Both the position numbers and the translations under genes were made by a program. DNA of 64,000 nt. Source: Adiantum capillus-veneris. Taxonomy: Eukaryota; Streptophyta; Polypodiopsida; Polypodiales; Pteridaceae. Under the pieces are notes generated by a model. The model ran no database searches, was not told where the DNA came from, and saw nothing but the letters and a program-made list of their open reading frames with translations. This document shows positions 21,327 through 31,993 of this stretch, one piece after another; the stretch's first letter is position 1; each line of letters begins with the position of its first letter. The stretch spans positions 153,203,741 to 153,267,740 of the forward strand of contig CM043945.1 of NCBI GenBank assembly GCA_014529385.2, in the 5' to 3' direction.

Positions 21327-22257
21327 TGTTGAAAGGACGCCCTTTCAACAACGTTTCCATAAACATTCCATTAAAGATTCTGTAAAGATTCCACATGAAG
21401 ATGGTGATGAAGTAAGAAAGATGAAGATGGATGCTGCAACAAAAACATACGAGTTCATGGACGTCATCGAATATCCCGTTATTATTATTTTGAGCCATTA
21501 CGGTCACTTTTGTAAAGTTTACGGGAACCTCATATTTTAAATCGGTACTTGTATTTTGGCCGCAGATGCTTGTATCATGAGTAAAGCCAACTCAGTTTCT
21601 TGTAATTAATCTCTGTAGAAGCCTAGGGACAATTTAGGTCATTTGGCCGGACATTAGGTTTGAAGGCTTTGTATATAAGCTGAAACCTAAGGCTTTGTAA
21701 AGGACACATTACGTTATCTCAATTAATATACAGTGGTGGGTTATGCAGCACACAGTAGTGAGCTTCATGCACACACAACGTTGCGCACACTAATCACATT
21801 GCAGATATGAGAGTAGGAGCATGTTAGCATCGAGGAGCTCTCCATGTCGACGCAAGCAATGCAAGCCGAGGACCACATCGTGAGCCCGCCTGCTACGAGC
21901 TATATTTGGTCATAAGTACCTCAAACGACATCCGTTCTGAATGATCGAGTAGTCGTTAGAATCAGGGCGAGAAGCTCTTCGTGTTGATGTCTTTGTAGAT
22001 TAGTTTCGGACACTTTGGAAATTGATGTTTTGAGTCTATCGCGACAACGATTAGAGTCTTACAGTTCTGGTTTTTAGGGTTTAGGTGTTTGGCCATATAG
22101 GATATGTCCTTGTGAGTCTTACCCTCCGATTTCAAGTCATTCTGATATGATTTGAGACTGTTTCGAGCTTGTAGTGTTTCGTAGGATGCGTTGTCTGTTT
22201 CTTTGCTTTATGGTAGTGTTGTGGTAGGATTAGTGACTGTAGAGTGTTGTTCGTGTC
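21327..22257 (+). repeat. Left LTR copy of element B, inverted relative to the right copy
   Basis: Begins TGTTGAAAGGACGCCCTTTC next to GTGTT and is the reverse complement of 37,827-38,757 over its full 931 bp with scattered differences. A promoter-like TTGTATATAAGC at about 21,669-21,680 points to the right, opposite to the coding strand of B. The copy lacks the final 128 bp present in the right LTR. The first 24 bp are themselves a hairpin (TGTTGAAAGG, 4-nt loop, CCTTTCAACA). Confidence 0.85.
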
Positions 22258-23488
22258 AACACTCTCCCCCTCCGAATTCTTGTCTTCCCCGACAAGACCC
22301 TATGTCTTTGCTGGCCTTGACGAGTTCTTGATGTCTTGGTGTTGGTTGAAGTTGTTGTGGCAGCTTCTTCTGTAGTTGGTCGCTTTGCGTGATGTTAAAG
22401 CTGCCTTGAAGTTATACCTGTAGTGTATCTGAAGCCTGGAACTCTCCCCCTCTGATTGGTTGTTGTATCTTGAATTGCATGAGGTTGTATCGACTTGTTG
22501 GTGCAGCAGTTCGTTGTCATTGTAGCTCTAGTTTGCTTTTCATGTGGTTGTTATCTAGAAGTCGTACCTGTAAGTTGACTTGAAGCTTTGTCAAGCTGTT
22601 TTTTGGCCTCTCCCTTTTGACTTGTCAGTAGATTTGCAATTAGTAGTGTGGGGATATCGTGGTTCTTCTTTTTTTTGTTGTTATAAAAAATAAAAGAGTA
22701 AAAGTAAAATGTAGCGTATGTACAAAATGAAGGTCTTGGATACCTGGATAAGACTAAAGGGAAAAACCCAATGGGAAAAGATGTCTTTAGTCATAATTAA
22801 ATGCGAAGCTATGTGTACTTAGGTTCTGATGTTATAGAGTTATGCTGAGTTAAAGTACATATGGCCATATGGCTACTAGTATGGGCTTGATATACATGGA
22901 TAAGTGTTAGTAGCTTGAAATCAGAGTCATTGTTGTTGAGCAAAGGCTTATAAAACCTGTTTCCGCTTAGTCATCGTCATTTGTTTGTGTAAGTGCATGG
23001 GTGGAATAAAAAAGAGTGCCTAATGCATATGTCCAATGATGGGACATCTATATGCTTGCACAGAGTTATACATGTTAAACAAGATGCGGTGCCAGAGAAG
23101 AGTATTGATGGGTTCTTCATGGAGTTAGTGTAGCGAGCAAAACATATAGCATGAGTGCTTCAAAAGCTTTCACTACTCACAAGAAGGGTTTTGGTTGTCG
23201 AGGTTTCTCCAACTCTTCCTCACTGTGTCAAGTCCGTGAGTGTGTGTTTTTTTTTTTTTTGACTACTCCGCCTTCTCCACCTTATATATTATATGGACTT
23301 TGACTCTTATGCTCACCTCTTCCAGCATGAGCGACATGACTTTATGTATGCTCAACTCTCCAGCTTGAGCTTATACCTATTAGCTAGACTCATAGACCAC
23401 AGAAAAATATCAACTTGAAGCTTGGGTCTGACACTTTTCTCATTTAGTGGCTTAGTTGCCCGACTCTAGACTCTTATGCCATGTAAGT
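22258..23488. other. Element B 3' non-coding region
   Basis: No coding signal. A polypurine-like tract (minus GGAGGGGGAGAG, 22,262-22,273) abuts the left LTR copy, and a similar one lies near 22,442-22,453. At about 22,747-22,793 a sequence resembling the copia LTR hairpin (GGGAAAAACCC...TGGG, closed by GACTAAAG/CTTTAGTC) suggests a relic copia LTR. The rest is unassigned. Confidence 0.5.
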
Positions 23489-24520
23489 TTAATGGCGACT
23501 TGGACTTACGTGATCACGTCCTGAAATCCAATTCCATATGCTTTTGATGTTTAGGCCTTTCTCATTAGTTTTTGTTTGAGATGCCATGTTGTCCAATACA
23601 TTGGCATATATCTGCTCTTCATTCCTTGGTAGCAAATTGTGGTCGCTTGATGAGACAGGTATTGATGTTGAAGCAATGGTTGATGAAGTCTTCTTCTTCC
23701 AGATAGTGTTCTTCAAAACTATGACCTCCGTATTTACCGTTGCTTTCTTTTTGTTGTTAAGAGGCTGTAAAGGAGTTGTGTATCTTTCTTGTTGTTGAGC
23801 CTCAATCGCGCATTTTGGAACCCACATTGTTCTTGGGCCTCGTGTGATCTCCTTTGCCACTTGCCTTGTTTCTTCTTTGACTTGATGGTACCTTGTCTTT
23901 AATTTCCAAATATGGCTGTTACTTTTGTAAAAGCCTTGATCTTGTAGTGATTGACGAGGGATCCATCTATAGGTTGTAGTACTCTTGGGTGTAGCGGGTG
24001 GCTGCTCTTCATTTCTTGATGTTTCTTGTTTTTCCTTGGTGATTCCTTGATAAGCTACTACCTTAGGTAACCAAATTTGAAAGTTACCCTCATAGAATCC
24101 TTGTGCTTCGAGTAACTCGACTGGAATGAATCTTTGGACTTTCTTGGAGGTGATCTTCACTTGACTTTGTTGGGTAGTCTGGTAGAATTCTGATTTCATT
24201 ACCCAGACTTGTCGTATGGTTTGTCCAGTGGAAGACCTTCTCTTTTTCTTTTTGTACCTGTCCTTTCTCTTGGTTGAGTTATGTGATTAACGTTGACGGC
24301 TTTGTTGATTCCTGTCTGAGTGGTTGTCATGGGATGGATATCGCCAAGCTGTTATCTTGGGCTTGTTGACCCAAACATCTGAATTTCCTTTCTTGTAGCC
24401 TTGTGCAATAATTGACTCGCTTGATGTGACCCATCCTATTACCTTTGCTTGTTGAGGTTGTTCCTGTGATTGTATCCAAATTGGATCATTAACTTTAATA
24501 TGTGCCTTGGATACTAGCAC
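23489..24520 (-). pseudogene. Element B C-terminal region with W-I/V-P-K repeats
   Basis: Two open segments (24,520-24,287 and 24,199-23,489) encode diverged copies of one motif of about 20 residues. In order these include 'VIGWVTSSESIIAQGYKKGN...VWVNKP', 'FIPVELLEAQGFYEGN..IWLPKVV', 'WIPRQSLQDQGFYKSN..IWKLK' and a partial 'MWVPKCAIEAQ'. Spacing is about 45-60 residues, with charged Gln/Lys/Glu-rich linkers. Element A has the same motif downstream of its protease. I know no domain with this signature. Its position, where pol would start, suggests either a degenerated duplicated peptide or a distinct structural module. Frame breaks between 24,287 and 24,199 show decay. Confidence 0.6.
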
Positions 24521-24574
24521 TTGGTTGACCTGTTTTGACTTCCTTTGGAGACTTTCGGGCGATGGAAACTTCGG

Positions 24575-25277
24575 TTAATAGACTATTTGCTTGGGTTTCC
24601 ATTGTTTTGTTGATGGTTTGGCTTTTGATGTAGAGGCTTTGTCTTGCACTTGCATTGGTTGGGCTAGAGACTGCTGTGGGCTTACTTTAGCTTTGCCTTT
24701 ATCAATAGCCAAGAATCTTTGAACTGTTGTAGGCTTGACCTCTGTTGCCACTTGATAGCTTGTCGCGATGACCATTGTTGAAGATTCAGGCTCGTTTTCA
24801 AAGACTTGTGCCCATGGCTTGGAAAAAATCAAGTGTGTTCCAATTTTTTGAGAATCTACCACCAAGAATTTTTCTTTGACATTCTGTGAGTGTAGTTGGA
24901 GAGTAGCTTCTGCAATCCCCATACTTATAACATCCACTTCAGGTGAGAGATTTACCTTTATGTGAATATCATAAAGCTTTGGCTTACCTAAAAGTAACCA
25001 CATGCCATATGACATGACATTAGTCGTGGAATTTGTATCAATTTCTGCCATAAAATTCATCTTGACTCCGTCTTGTGCACTTAGCAAAAAGTTGATCTGC
25101 TTTGGTATTAGATTGCCTGTGTTCTCTTGAGTGACTTGAGCAATCTTTGGCCTGGACTCCTTGTCGTCTTCTTCTTCATTTGTTCACACTTCTGAGTTCA
25201 TCTGTGTGTTCTAGCTCCTGCTTGACCACCATTTCCTCTGATATGTCTTTTGGAGAGACAAAATCAGCATTTGGTTC
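24575..25277 (-). pseudogene. Element B second protease-like domain
   Basis: The frame 25,087-24,575 reads 'DGVKMNFMAEIDTNSTTNVM', in the position of a retropepsin active-site strand, with D-T-N where D-S/T-G is expected. 'MWLLLGKPKLYDIHIKV', 'GIAEATLQL' and 'KFLVVDSQKIGTHLIFSKPW' follow, parallel to the '...DF...YEMILGRPF' block of real element proteases. The upstream 25,277-25,088 part is in another frame and is acidic. The fold assignment rests on the order of blocks, not on catalytic residues. It is therefore probably a pseudo-protease, the second in this element. Confidence 0.5.
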
Positions 25278-25760
25278 CTATAGAGTCATAGGCTCTTCTT
25301 CCTCGACTTCAGCTATTGAAATGTCACCAATAGTGATTGAACTTCTTGTCACTTGTTGCACCTCTTCTTTGATTGATTCCAAGTCTTCATATTGCACGTT
25401 TGTAGGCACTGGACTTGAAGAATCTTCTTTGGATCTTAGCCCTTCTTCCTGCAACTTTGCTTTGTTGACTTGCGGCTCCTCCTTTGTACTATGCATTCAA
25501 GTTGGACAGTTTGTAATCAAGTGTGTTATCGCACACTGATCGCAAAGAGCACCTATTTCTATATGACCAGTATTCGGGCTACGTGTCTGGTTTTGTGCTA
25601 TCCCCATAGCTGATAATCCTGTTTCGAACTCATACTCAGATTCTTCATCTGTCTCACCGAGAACCCTTAGCGTGTAGTAGGGGACTATGTCATACCCATT
25701 CTCATCGCAAAATTTTGTTGGTGTTGTCTCATTAACACAGACATCCAAAGTAGCCAATAT
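25278..25760 (-). pseudogene. Element B inter-protease segment with a zinc knuckle
   Basis: In the same frame as the upstream protease but after a TAG (25,763-25,761). It includes an acidic stretch and the knuckle CDQCAITHLITNC near 25,545-25,505, almost identical in form to CNECAITHMILHC at the end of gag. A TGA at 25,499-25,497 and a TAG at 25,280-25,278 interrupt the same frame. The knuckle followed by a second protease-like domain suggests a partial duplication of the gag-protease region. Confidence 0.55.
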
Positions 25761-27314
25761 CTAAGTCCACTCTAGCGGTTCTAACACCTCTTCCGGAAAA
25801 GGTTCTCTTATGTAAGCATCATCTTCTAAGACCCTCTCTAAGGCATTCTCATTTCTCCCAAAGTCACTACACTCCGATTCTCCGCACATCCGGATTTCTT
25901 TCTTTTTGCCCATCCATGGATGGTCTGTTGATCCGGTCTGTGTTGCAGAATCAAAATCTTCCACGGGCGTTCTAGTTACATCTTGGTAACTATGATTTTT
26001 CATATTTACACGTGTTGTGGTTTCAGCATGTCTCAAGTATAGATAATCATAACCCCAATCTTGTACCATCTTGAGTTGCCTCATGAATGGTCTTCCAAGG
26101 ATGATTTCATAGTTATTTTTCTTGCCAAAGTCAACTATGGCAAAAGTATGTGCATACTCTATACCACAAGAAGACACCACTATCGCTTCTAGCAATCCCA
26201 TGGGTCTTTCCACATGCCCATCAGCTAACTTTAATTTTATTCTGGTTGTTCTAAAGGCGGGCCTACCCCATTTCTCCCATATTTGTTTTGTTGCTATGGC
26301 AATTCCTGCTCTGCTGTCAAGTATAGCTTTCGTTTCAATCCCATTATACTTGACAGGCAAAGTGGCCTTACCATCTTCTCCTTCACAGTACTCTCCTACT
26401 TTGTTCAGAGGTACCGGTCTTACATTTGATTTAGGCTTCTCGATCTCATGTAGCTCTTTTTCGAGGAACCTTAACGGGATTTTGATCCCGATTTTTTCCA
26501 AGCATTTTTCTATATCCGTCCATATACTTGGCCTGATTTTCAAAAGTTCTGCCAATGTAATTGTGCACTTCACTGGCGTCGATAGCAAGTCAGTCAAAAT
26601 TTTTGTGTCCAATTCTTTTGTCCCTCCTAGCCTTTGTGATGGAACTCTCACAATCTCAGACTTTGCCTCAAAATCTCCCATGTACTGTGGCAAAGTTCTT
26701 AACAATGCAGGTCTACTGTCTTCAGAGGCTATCGATCCTATGTCACCATGATATGACCTCGCATCAACACTCATTTGTGGTCTATCTAATGTGATTTCAG
26801 GAAATGGTGCTAGTCCAGCATCCTCTTCTCTTTTTTGGTCATCTCGGACAGCCTTCCATAACTCCTCTGGCCACTGCTCCTCAACTATAGGAACATAGGG
26901 TGGGAAATCCCTCATTGATTCATCTGTTGTATTTTGGACTACCCTCGAGTCTTGCAACCTTGGCAGTGATTCTTCCCTATGATCCACCTCTTCTCTAGGC
27001 AATTCGTCTACTTTAATGCTCTTGTCTTTGTGCACTGGGGTGACTATCCTATCCTTCAATTCTAGTGGAGGTGGTTCTAGCAATGCTTGAGCAGTTATAA
27101 TGAGCTGCTTACACATTTCTAGCCTCTGCTTCTCTAGTTCAGGATAAGGATGGGTCACCCATCTTTGTTCTAAGGTCTGTCTATTTGCCAATCTAGCCTG
27201 ATAAGCCTGTAAAATCGCATCTAAAGGCTCATTCACTTTGTCCACTAGGACAGATCCTCCTGAACTAGCACTCTTGGGTGCTTTAGTTGGTTTAAGGGTT
27301 TTAGCTTCCCTTTG
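25761..27314 (-). pseudogene. Element B first protease domain
   Basis: Continues the gag frame after one TAG at 27,317-27,315. The first 300 residues are a charged linker. 'ATLPVKYNGIETKAILDSRAG' (active-site region near 26,318-26,304) has D-S-R where D-S-G is normal; GGA to AGA would explain it. 'IKLKLADGHVERPMGLLEA' and 'NYEIILGRPFMRQLKMVQDW' follow, typical of plant Ty3/gypsy retropepsins. The Gly-to-Arg change should abolish catalysis. Compare element A, which has D-G-G at the same place. The frame ends in TAG at 25,763-25,761. Confidence 0.8.
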
Positions 27315-27317
27315 CTA

Positions 27318-27524
27318 TGTCTGTTTCTCTTGAGTTGTTTCCAACTCAGCTATAACAGCTTTTTCTTCTCCTGTCTCCCTTTCTAGTCTCGTTTTCATTC
27401 TAGTCCTTCTTGCTCGTCTAGAGTTTCTACGACTTTTGGAACTCTTACTAGTCTCTCCATATGTAGGCTTCTGCTCTTGCACTTTTGCTTGTGCTCTTGT
27501 GACAACGTTTACTGGAGCAACTTG
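27318..27524 (-). pseudogene. Element B gag-protease junction (downstream of Copia-1)
   Basis: This is the continuation of gag after the Copia-1 insertion. Removing one copy of the CTTAC duplication joins it in frame with codon 32,630-32,628. It encodes 'VTRAQAK', the usual gag-protease junction of Ty3/gypsy elements, and an Arg/Lys-rich stretch (SKSRRNSRRARRTRMKTR). The next codon is TAG, followed by the same frame into the protease. Confidence 0.75.
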
Positions 27525-27529
27525 CTTAC

Positions 27530-27806
27530 TGTTGAAGATGATGAGACAGGAAACAAAAGGAAGACATCAACTCAGAGTAGGAAGAAGATGGAGAAGGAGA
27601 AGACACAGAGCTTGTGTACGAGATCTCTGTAGTCTATCTCTCTATATTAGAATAATCGTGTATACAAACTCAGAGCTACACAGCTTATATGAAACCCTAA
27701 GAGATAAGGTGTCCTTTCACACCGGATGTCCAGGGGGAAAAACCCAGTGGGAGAAAAGTGCCCCTGGTGAAGCGCGTATACACACTAACACTACTACATG
27801 TCTACA
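27530..27806 (-). repeat. 3' LTR of Copia-1
   Basis: TG...CA on both strands, aligned with 32,351-32,627. It contains a CATATAAGC promoter element (minus strand) and the plant copia hairpin: CCAGGGG...CCCCTGG around GGAAAAACCCAGTGGGAG. Just inside it, 27,807-27,822 reads as the polypurine-type tract TAGGCGGGATT on the minus strand. Confidence 0.95.
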
Positions 27807-27853
27807 AATCCCGCCTATAGTGATAGTGTGAATGCCTACAAGGTAGCAGATCA

Positions 27854-29530
27854 TCATGTGTATGAGAGTAAGCCCAAAGCTTTTCGGAAAGCTTCAAACT
27901 TTTCTCGTGATAATGCCTTCGTAAATAGATCTGCAATGTTATCCCGTGTAGGATAGTAAGTTAGTGTGATCTCCCCTGCATGTAGCCTTTCCCTTACATA
28001 GTGGTAGTGAACCTCTATGTGCTCAGTTCTTGCATGAAATACTAGATTCCTTGCAACTGCCATAGCACTCTGACTGTCAGTGAAAATGGTAGTGGGTGCC
28101 TGTTGACACTCACAAAGATCTGCCAATAACCTGCGTATCCATACACAATCAACTGTTGCCGTGAAAGCTGCCCTGTACTCAGCTTCACAAGTTGATGTAG
28201 CCACTGTGGGTTGCTTCTTGCTTAGCCAAGATATAAATGCATTTCCCAACAAAAAAAAATTGCCACTTGTGGAATGTCGTGTGTCAAAATCACCAGCCCA
28301 ATCTGAATCGCTGTAACCAAGAAGCTGCATAGAACTGTGCTTTCCATACATATCCCCCCTTGGAAAGAACATGGCAAGATTAGGGGTACCTGAAAGGTAA
28401 CGAAGTATGCGCTTCACAGCCTGCCAATGATGCATACCTGGGCTGTGCATAAATTTGCTTGCTTGAGAAACCCCAAATTGAATGTCTGGACGAGTGTTGC
28501 CTACTAAATATATCAAGCAACCAACATCTGTTGCATAAGTATGTACATCAAAAGGTTCTCCAGCATCGTGCATGCTCAACTTTGATCCAGTTTCTACGGG
28601 TGTAGAGATTGGTTTACAATTTTTCATACCAAACTTATCCAAAATTTTATGCAAATATTTTGCCTGCAACATGTATATACCATCCTCTGATTGCACAAAC
28701 TGAATACCCAAGTAATAATGTAGCAAACCAAGATCAGACATCTCAAAGGTTTTTTTCAAAGCATCTTTAAACGCTTCAATTTCATCTGCAGTATTGCCTG
28801 TAAGAAGCATATCATCCACATAAAGTGTTAGCATAATGAGAACTCCATCTCTCTTTTTGACATACAAAGTACTTTCTGTTGGACTATTCTAAAATCCTTG
28901 GCCAATCAAATAAGTATGTATCTTCTCATACCATGCTCTTGGAGCCTGTTTGAGACCATACAAAGCTTTACGCAATCTACATACCTTTTGCTCTTGACCT
29001 TTTACAACAAAAACACTTGGTTGAGTTACATAAACTTCTTCCTTCAAATCACCATTCAAAAAAGCAGTTTTCATATCCAACTGATGCACTTTCCAACCAT
29101 GATGAGTAGCAATTGCAACTAGTGATCTAACTGTGGACGCACGAGAAGTAGGAGCAAAGGTTTCATCATAATCTATGCCTTTCTGTTGCGCATAGCCTTT
29201 TGCTACAAGCCTTGCTTTGTACCTGTCAACAGTACCATCTTGTTTCCTTTTTACTTTAAAAACCCACTTTGTACCAATACGCTTTTTTCCTGTAGGCAAG
29301 TCCACTAGATCCCATGTATGATTCTTATGAATAGAATCAATTTCTTGTTGCATAGCATCTTTCCACTGAACACACTCTAAAGCTTGTTCAAATGAATCAG
29401 GCTCATCTGCATCACAAAGAGTGCTAAAGCAAGCCAAATCTACTTGCTCTCTGCCAAAAGTAGTATCAGCACGTGTTTTTCGTGGCAACGGTGCATCCAA
29501 CTTGCTATCTGCAAAGTTTTCTGAACCCAT
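27854..29530 (-). pseudogene. Copia-1 reverse transcriptase and RNase H
   Basis: 29,530-28,889 has 'WKDAMQQEIDSIHKNHTW', 'IGTKWVFKVKRKQDG', 'RYKARLVAKGYAQQKGIDY', 'QLDMKTAFLNGDL' and 'LYGLKQAPRAWYEKI', the classic copia RT blocks. After one TAG at 28,891-28,889, the same order continues with 'TLYVDDMLLTGN' (YVDD at 28,822-28,811) and 'LGLLHYYLGIQF'. RNase H follows: 'GYSDSDWAGD', 'KQPTVATSTCEAEYRA', 'IFTDSQSAMAVA' and 'HIEVHYHYVRERL'. Catalytic residues of both domains are retained. The enzyme would copy element RNA into DNA inside the particle. The TAG, plus the upstream integrase defect, prevents a functional polyprotein. Confidence 0.92.
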
Positions 29531-30108
29531 TTAGGCAAGGTTCTTTCTTCCCTGAGAACTTCTTGCTCTTCACGCACAATTTCCTCTACATCATGAGGTG
29601 TCACATGCTGATCAAAAGATTGATCAAGATTATCAACCTGTTGTGATTCTTGATTCTCCACAAAAGAAGGAAGCAAACCTTCAAATACATCATGTGTCTT
29701 CATATGAGGTACATCAAAAGCAACCATAGGTTGAGCAGTAGTTTCTGCAAAAATTACATCACGACTTTCAAAAATCTTGTTTGTAGCAGGATTGTAAAGT
29801 TTATAACCTTTACTTCCACTACTGTACCCCACAAATATACATTTGATTGCCTTATCATCAAGCTTCCCACGTAACTACTGAGGGATGTGAGCATAAGCAA
29901 GACAACCAAAAACACGAAGATAACTGACTGAAGTTTTTCTGTCATACCATTGAGCTTCATATGGAGTAATGGTATTCAAGGCACAAGTAGGACACCTGTT
30001 CAAAACATGTGCTACACAAACAACTGCCTCCATCCATAGCTTATGAGGCAAACTCTTAGCCGTGAGCATACATCTAGCCGTCTCCATTAAAGACCTGTTC
30101 TTGCACCA
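29531..30108 (-). pseudogene. Copia-1 integrase C-terminal part
   Basis: 30,087-29,875 reads 'METARCMLTAKSLPHKLWMEAVVCVAHVLNRCPT' and 'VFGCLAYAHIPQ'. 29,832 onwards reads 'VGYSSGSKGYKLYNPATNKI', typical of the copia integrase core end and C-terminal (GKGY-type) region. A TAG lies between the two pieces at 29,877-29,875. The last third (29,700-29,440) is the variable linker that leads into RT in another frame. Confidence 0.85.
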
Positions 30109-31007
30109 GACATGTATTCACCTCCTCGATCGGTACGAAGAGTCTGTACTTTGCAACCTGTTTCATTTTCAACCATGGCGACATAATGTTGAAAAACTGC
30201 AAACACATCTGAATTTGCTTTGAGTGGATACACCCAACAAAACCTGGAAAAGTCATCAATGAAGGTCACAAAATAAAGGCTGTTTGCTATAGATGGCTTC
30301 CTCATAGGACCACATACATCACTGTGTACAAGCTGCAACTTTCGTGTCCCTTTAATTGAACCATCCTGCAAAAATGCAAATCTGTGCATCTTTCCAAGAA
30401 CGCAACCTTCACATACATGTCTTGGTGGCATCTCCAATAAAGACAAATCATGCACCATATTATGACGTTGTAAAGAAATCAAACTACCATAACTAACATG
30501 CCCAAATCTAGCATGCCACAACTCAGCATCCTGCATGGCCTGAGTCTTTGTTTCTGCAATACATACCTGAATCTGCTTTTCATAACGATCTAGCACAAAT
30601 AGTCCATTTTCCAGTGTACCTGTAGTGATAAGAGAATAACCATTCTCTCGATCTCGTACAACACATCTGTCATCCTCAAAAATGACCCGAAGACCATTTT
30701 TTGCAAGAGAGGATACAGACAACAAATTCTTCTTGATCCCTGGAACATATAAGACATATGGCAAGCATAAATCTGAACCATCTGAAATGGTAATCAAAAT
30801 CTTACCAACGCCTTTGATTGGATAAGAAGCATTATTTGCACATGTCACCTTCTTTCCTGCTGAAGCTGCATCCAATGAACAAAACAAATCCTTCCTTGAA
30901 GTAATATGCCTGGATGCACCACTATCAAAGTACCAAATCATTTGTGTCTCGTCAACACTGTAAGCAAAAAAATCTGAACATACTACGAAAGCATAAGAAT
31001 CCTGCAC
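30087..31007 (-). pseudogene. Copia-1 protease, zinc-binding and integrase core
   Basis: 'MIWYFDSGASRHIT' holds the protease D-S-G. 'LWHARFGHVSYGSLISLQ' and 'VCEGCVLGKMHRF' form the HHCC zinc-binding GAG_pre-integrase domain. 'HSDVCGPM' and 'FVTFIDDFSRFCWVYP' supply the first two acidic residues of the integrase. After 'RTDRGGEYMSG' the frame jumps to 'ARTGL' and stop. Comparison with Copia-2 shows that a segment that should contain the third catalytic residue (glutamate of the ...VERKN block) is deleted, with a frame change. Without the deletion the family integrates double-stranded cDNA into chromosomes. Confidence 0.9.
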
Positions 31008-31993
31008 AAAGTTGCAGACTCTTCTTTAGCTGTAGAAGAATCACCAGAAGCTGAAACAACCAAACTTGACTCTTTCTTCTTTTCTTTAGCAATTCGCTTT
31101 TTACACTCACTAATGTAGTGACCAGGTTTCTTGCAGTAGTGACATTTACCTTTCTTCTTGGACTTGTCGGAATCACCTTTAGACTTCTTTGAAGATTGTC
31201 CTGCACTAGACTTAGAGTAATGAGCACTCTCTTTACCCTTGTTTTTGTTCTGTACAACAAGAGCATGATTCATACCATCCACCTGTAAAGACTTGTTCTT
31301 ACGTGATTGATCCTCCTGCAATAGCAAAGCCACTAACTCTTCAAAATGAAGAGGCTCGGGATTAGCTCGCAAAGACAGAGTCAAAGAAGTCTGAAAAGTC
31401 AAATAAGATGGTGGTAGTGAATTGAGTGTTTTGGAAACCAAGTCCTTCTCTGGAATCACTTCATCAATGCTAAGCAATTGCTCTTTAAGATCCCTGATTT
31501 TTGTAAGATGCTCGACAATATCGTCACCTTCGTCCATCTGTATTTTGTCAAGCTGTTTCTTCAAAAACTCTATTCTGGCAGCGTTTCTGCCTCCAAACAT
31601 AGCTTGCAGAGTGTTCCAAGCATCCTCAGAAGTTCTGCAAGATCTGATATGTGGTGTGATTGTCCTCTTTATGGTTAAGGCAATCACAGCCATAGCGTGT
31701 GCATCTTTAGTATCCCATCTCTTTTGCTCTGGAGTGACTTGTGAGGGTCTTGCACCAATAGCTGCACCACGACCAGGCGTGGCAGGTGCAATGCTACCTG
31801 GACGAACTTCATCTCCAGATACATAATCCCACAATCCTTTACCAACCAAAACATTTTTGGCCATAAAAGACCAAAGAGAATAGTTGGTACCATCCAATTT
31901 GTCTTCGGATGTAAACGCACCAAAAATCTCTTTCTCCGTAGATTGAGCCATACTGTGGATGCACACAAGAGAGCAAAAGAACCTCCAAGACAT
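30983..31993 (-). CDS. Copia-1 gag
   Basis: A 336-codon frame with 'GTNYSLWSFMAKNVLVGKGLWDYV' near the N-terminus (the UBN2/gag domain of plant copia). 'VIALTIKRTITPHIRSC.TSEDAWNTL', 'RIEFLKKQLDKIQMDEGDDIVEHLTKIRDL' and 'LPPSYLTFQTSL' follow. The knuckle CHYCKKPGHYISEC lies at about residues 284-297. The real start is probably the internal methionine in MAQSTEKEIF, at about 31,951. The frame is open and overlaps the protease frame, so a frame change is required between them. Confidence 0.9.
   Translation of the reverse strand: MSWRFFCSLVCIHSMAQSTEKEIFGAFTSEDKLDGTNYSLWSFMAKNVLVGKGLWDYVSGDEVRPGSIAPATPGRGAAIGARPSQVTPEQKRWDTKDAHAMAVIALTIKRTITPHIRSCRTSEDAWNTLQAMFGGRNAARIEFLKKQLDKIQMDEGDDIVEHLTKIRDLKEQLLSIDEVIPEKDLVSKTLNSLPPSYLTFQTSLTLSLRANPEPLHFEELVALLLQEDQSRKNKSLQVDGMNHALVVQNKNKGKESAHYSKSSAGQSSKKSKGDSDKSKKKGKCHYCKKPGHYISECKKRIAKEKKKESSLVVSASGDSSTAKEESATLCRILMLS

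Noticed and set aside
21205-21540. 111-codon open frame across the left end of element B
   Set aside because: It crosses the element junction and the LTR, and so is not a natural coding unit.
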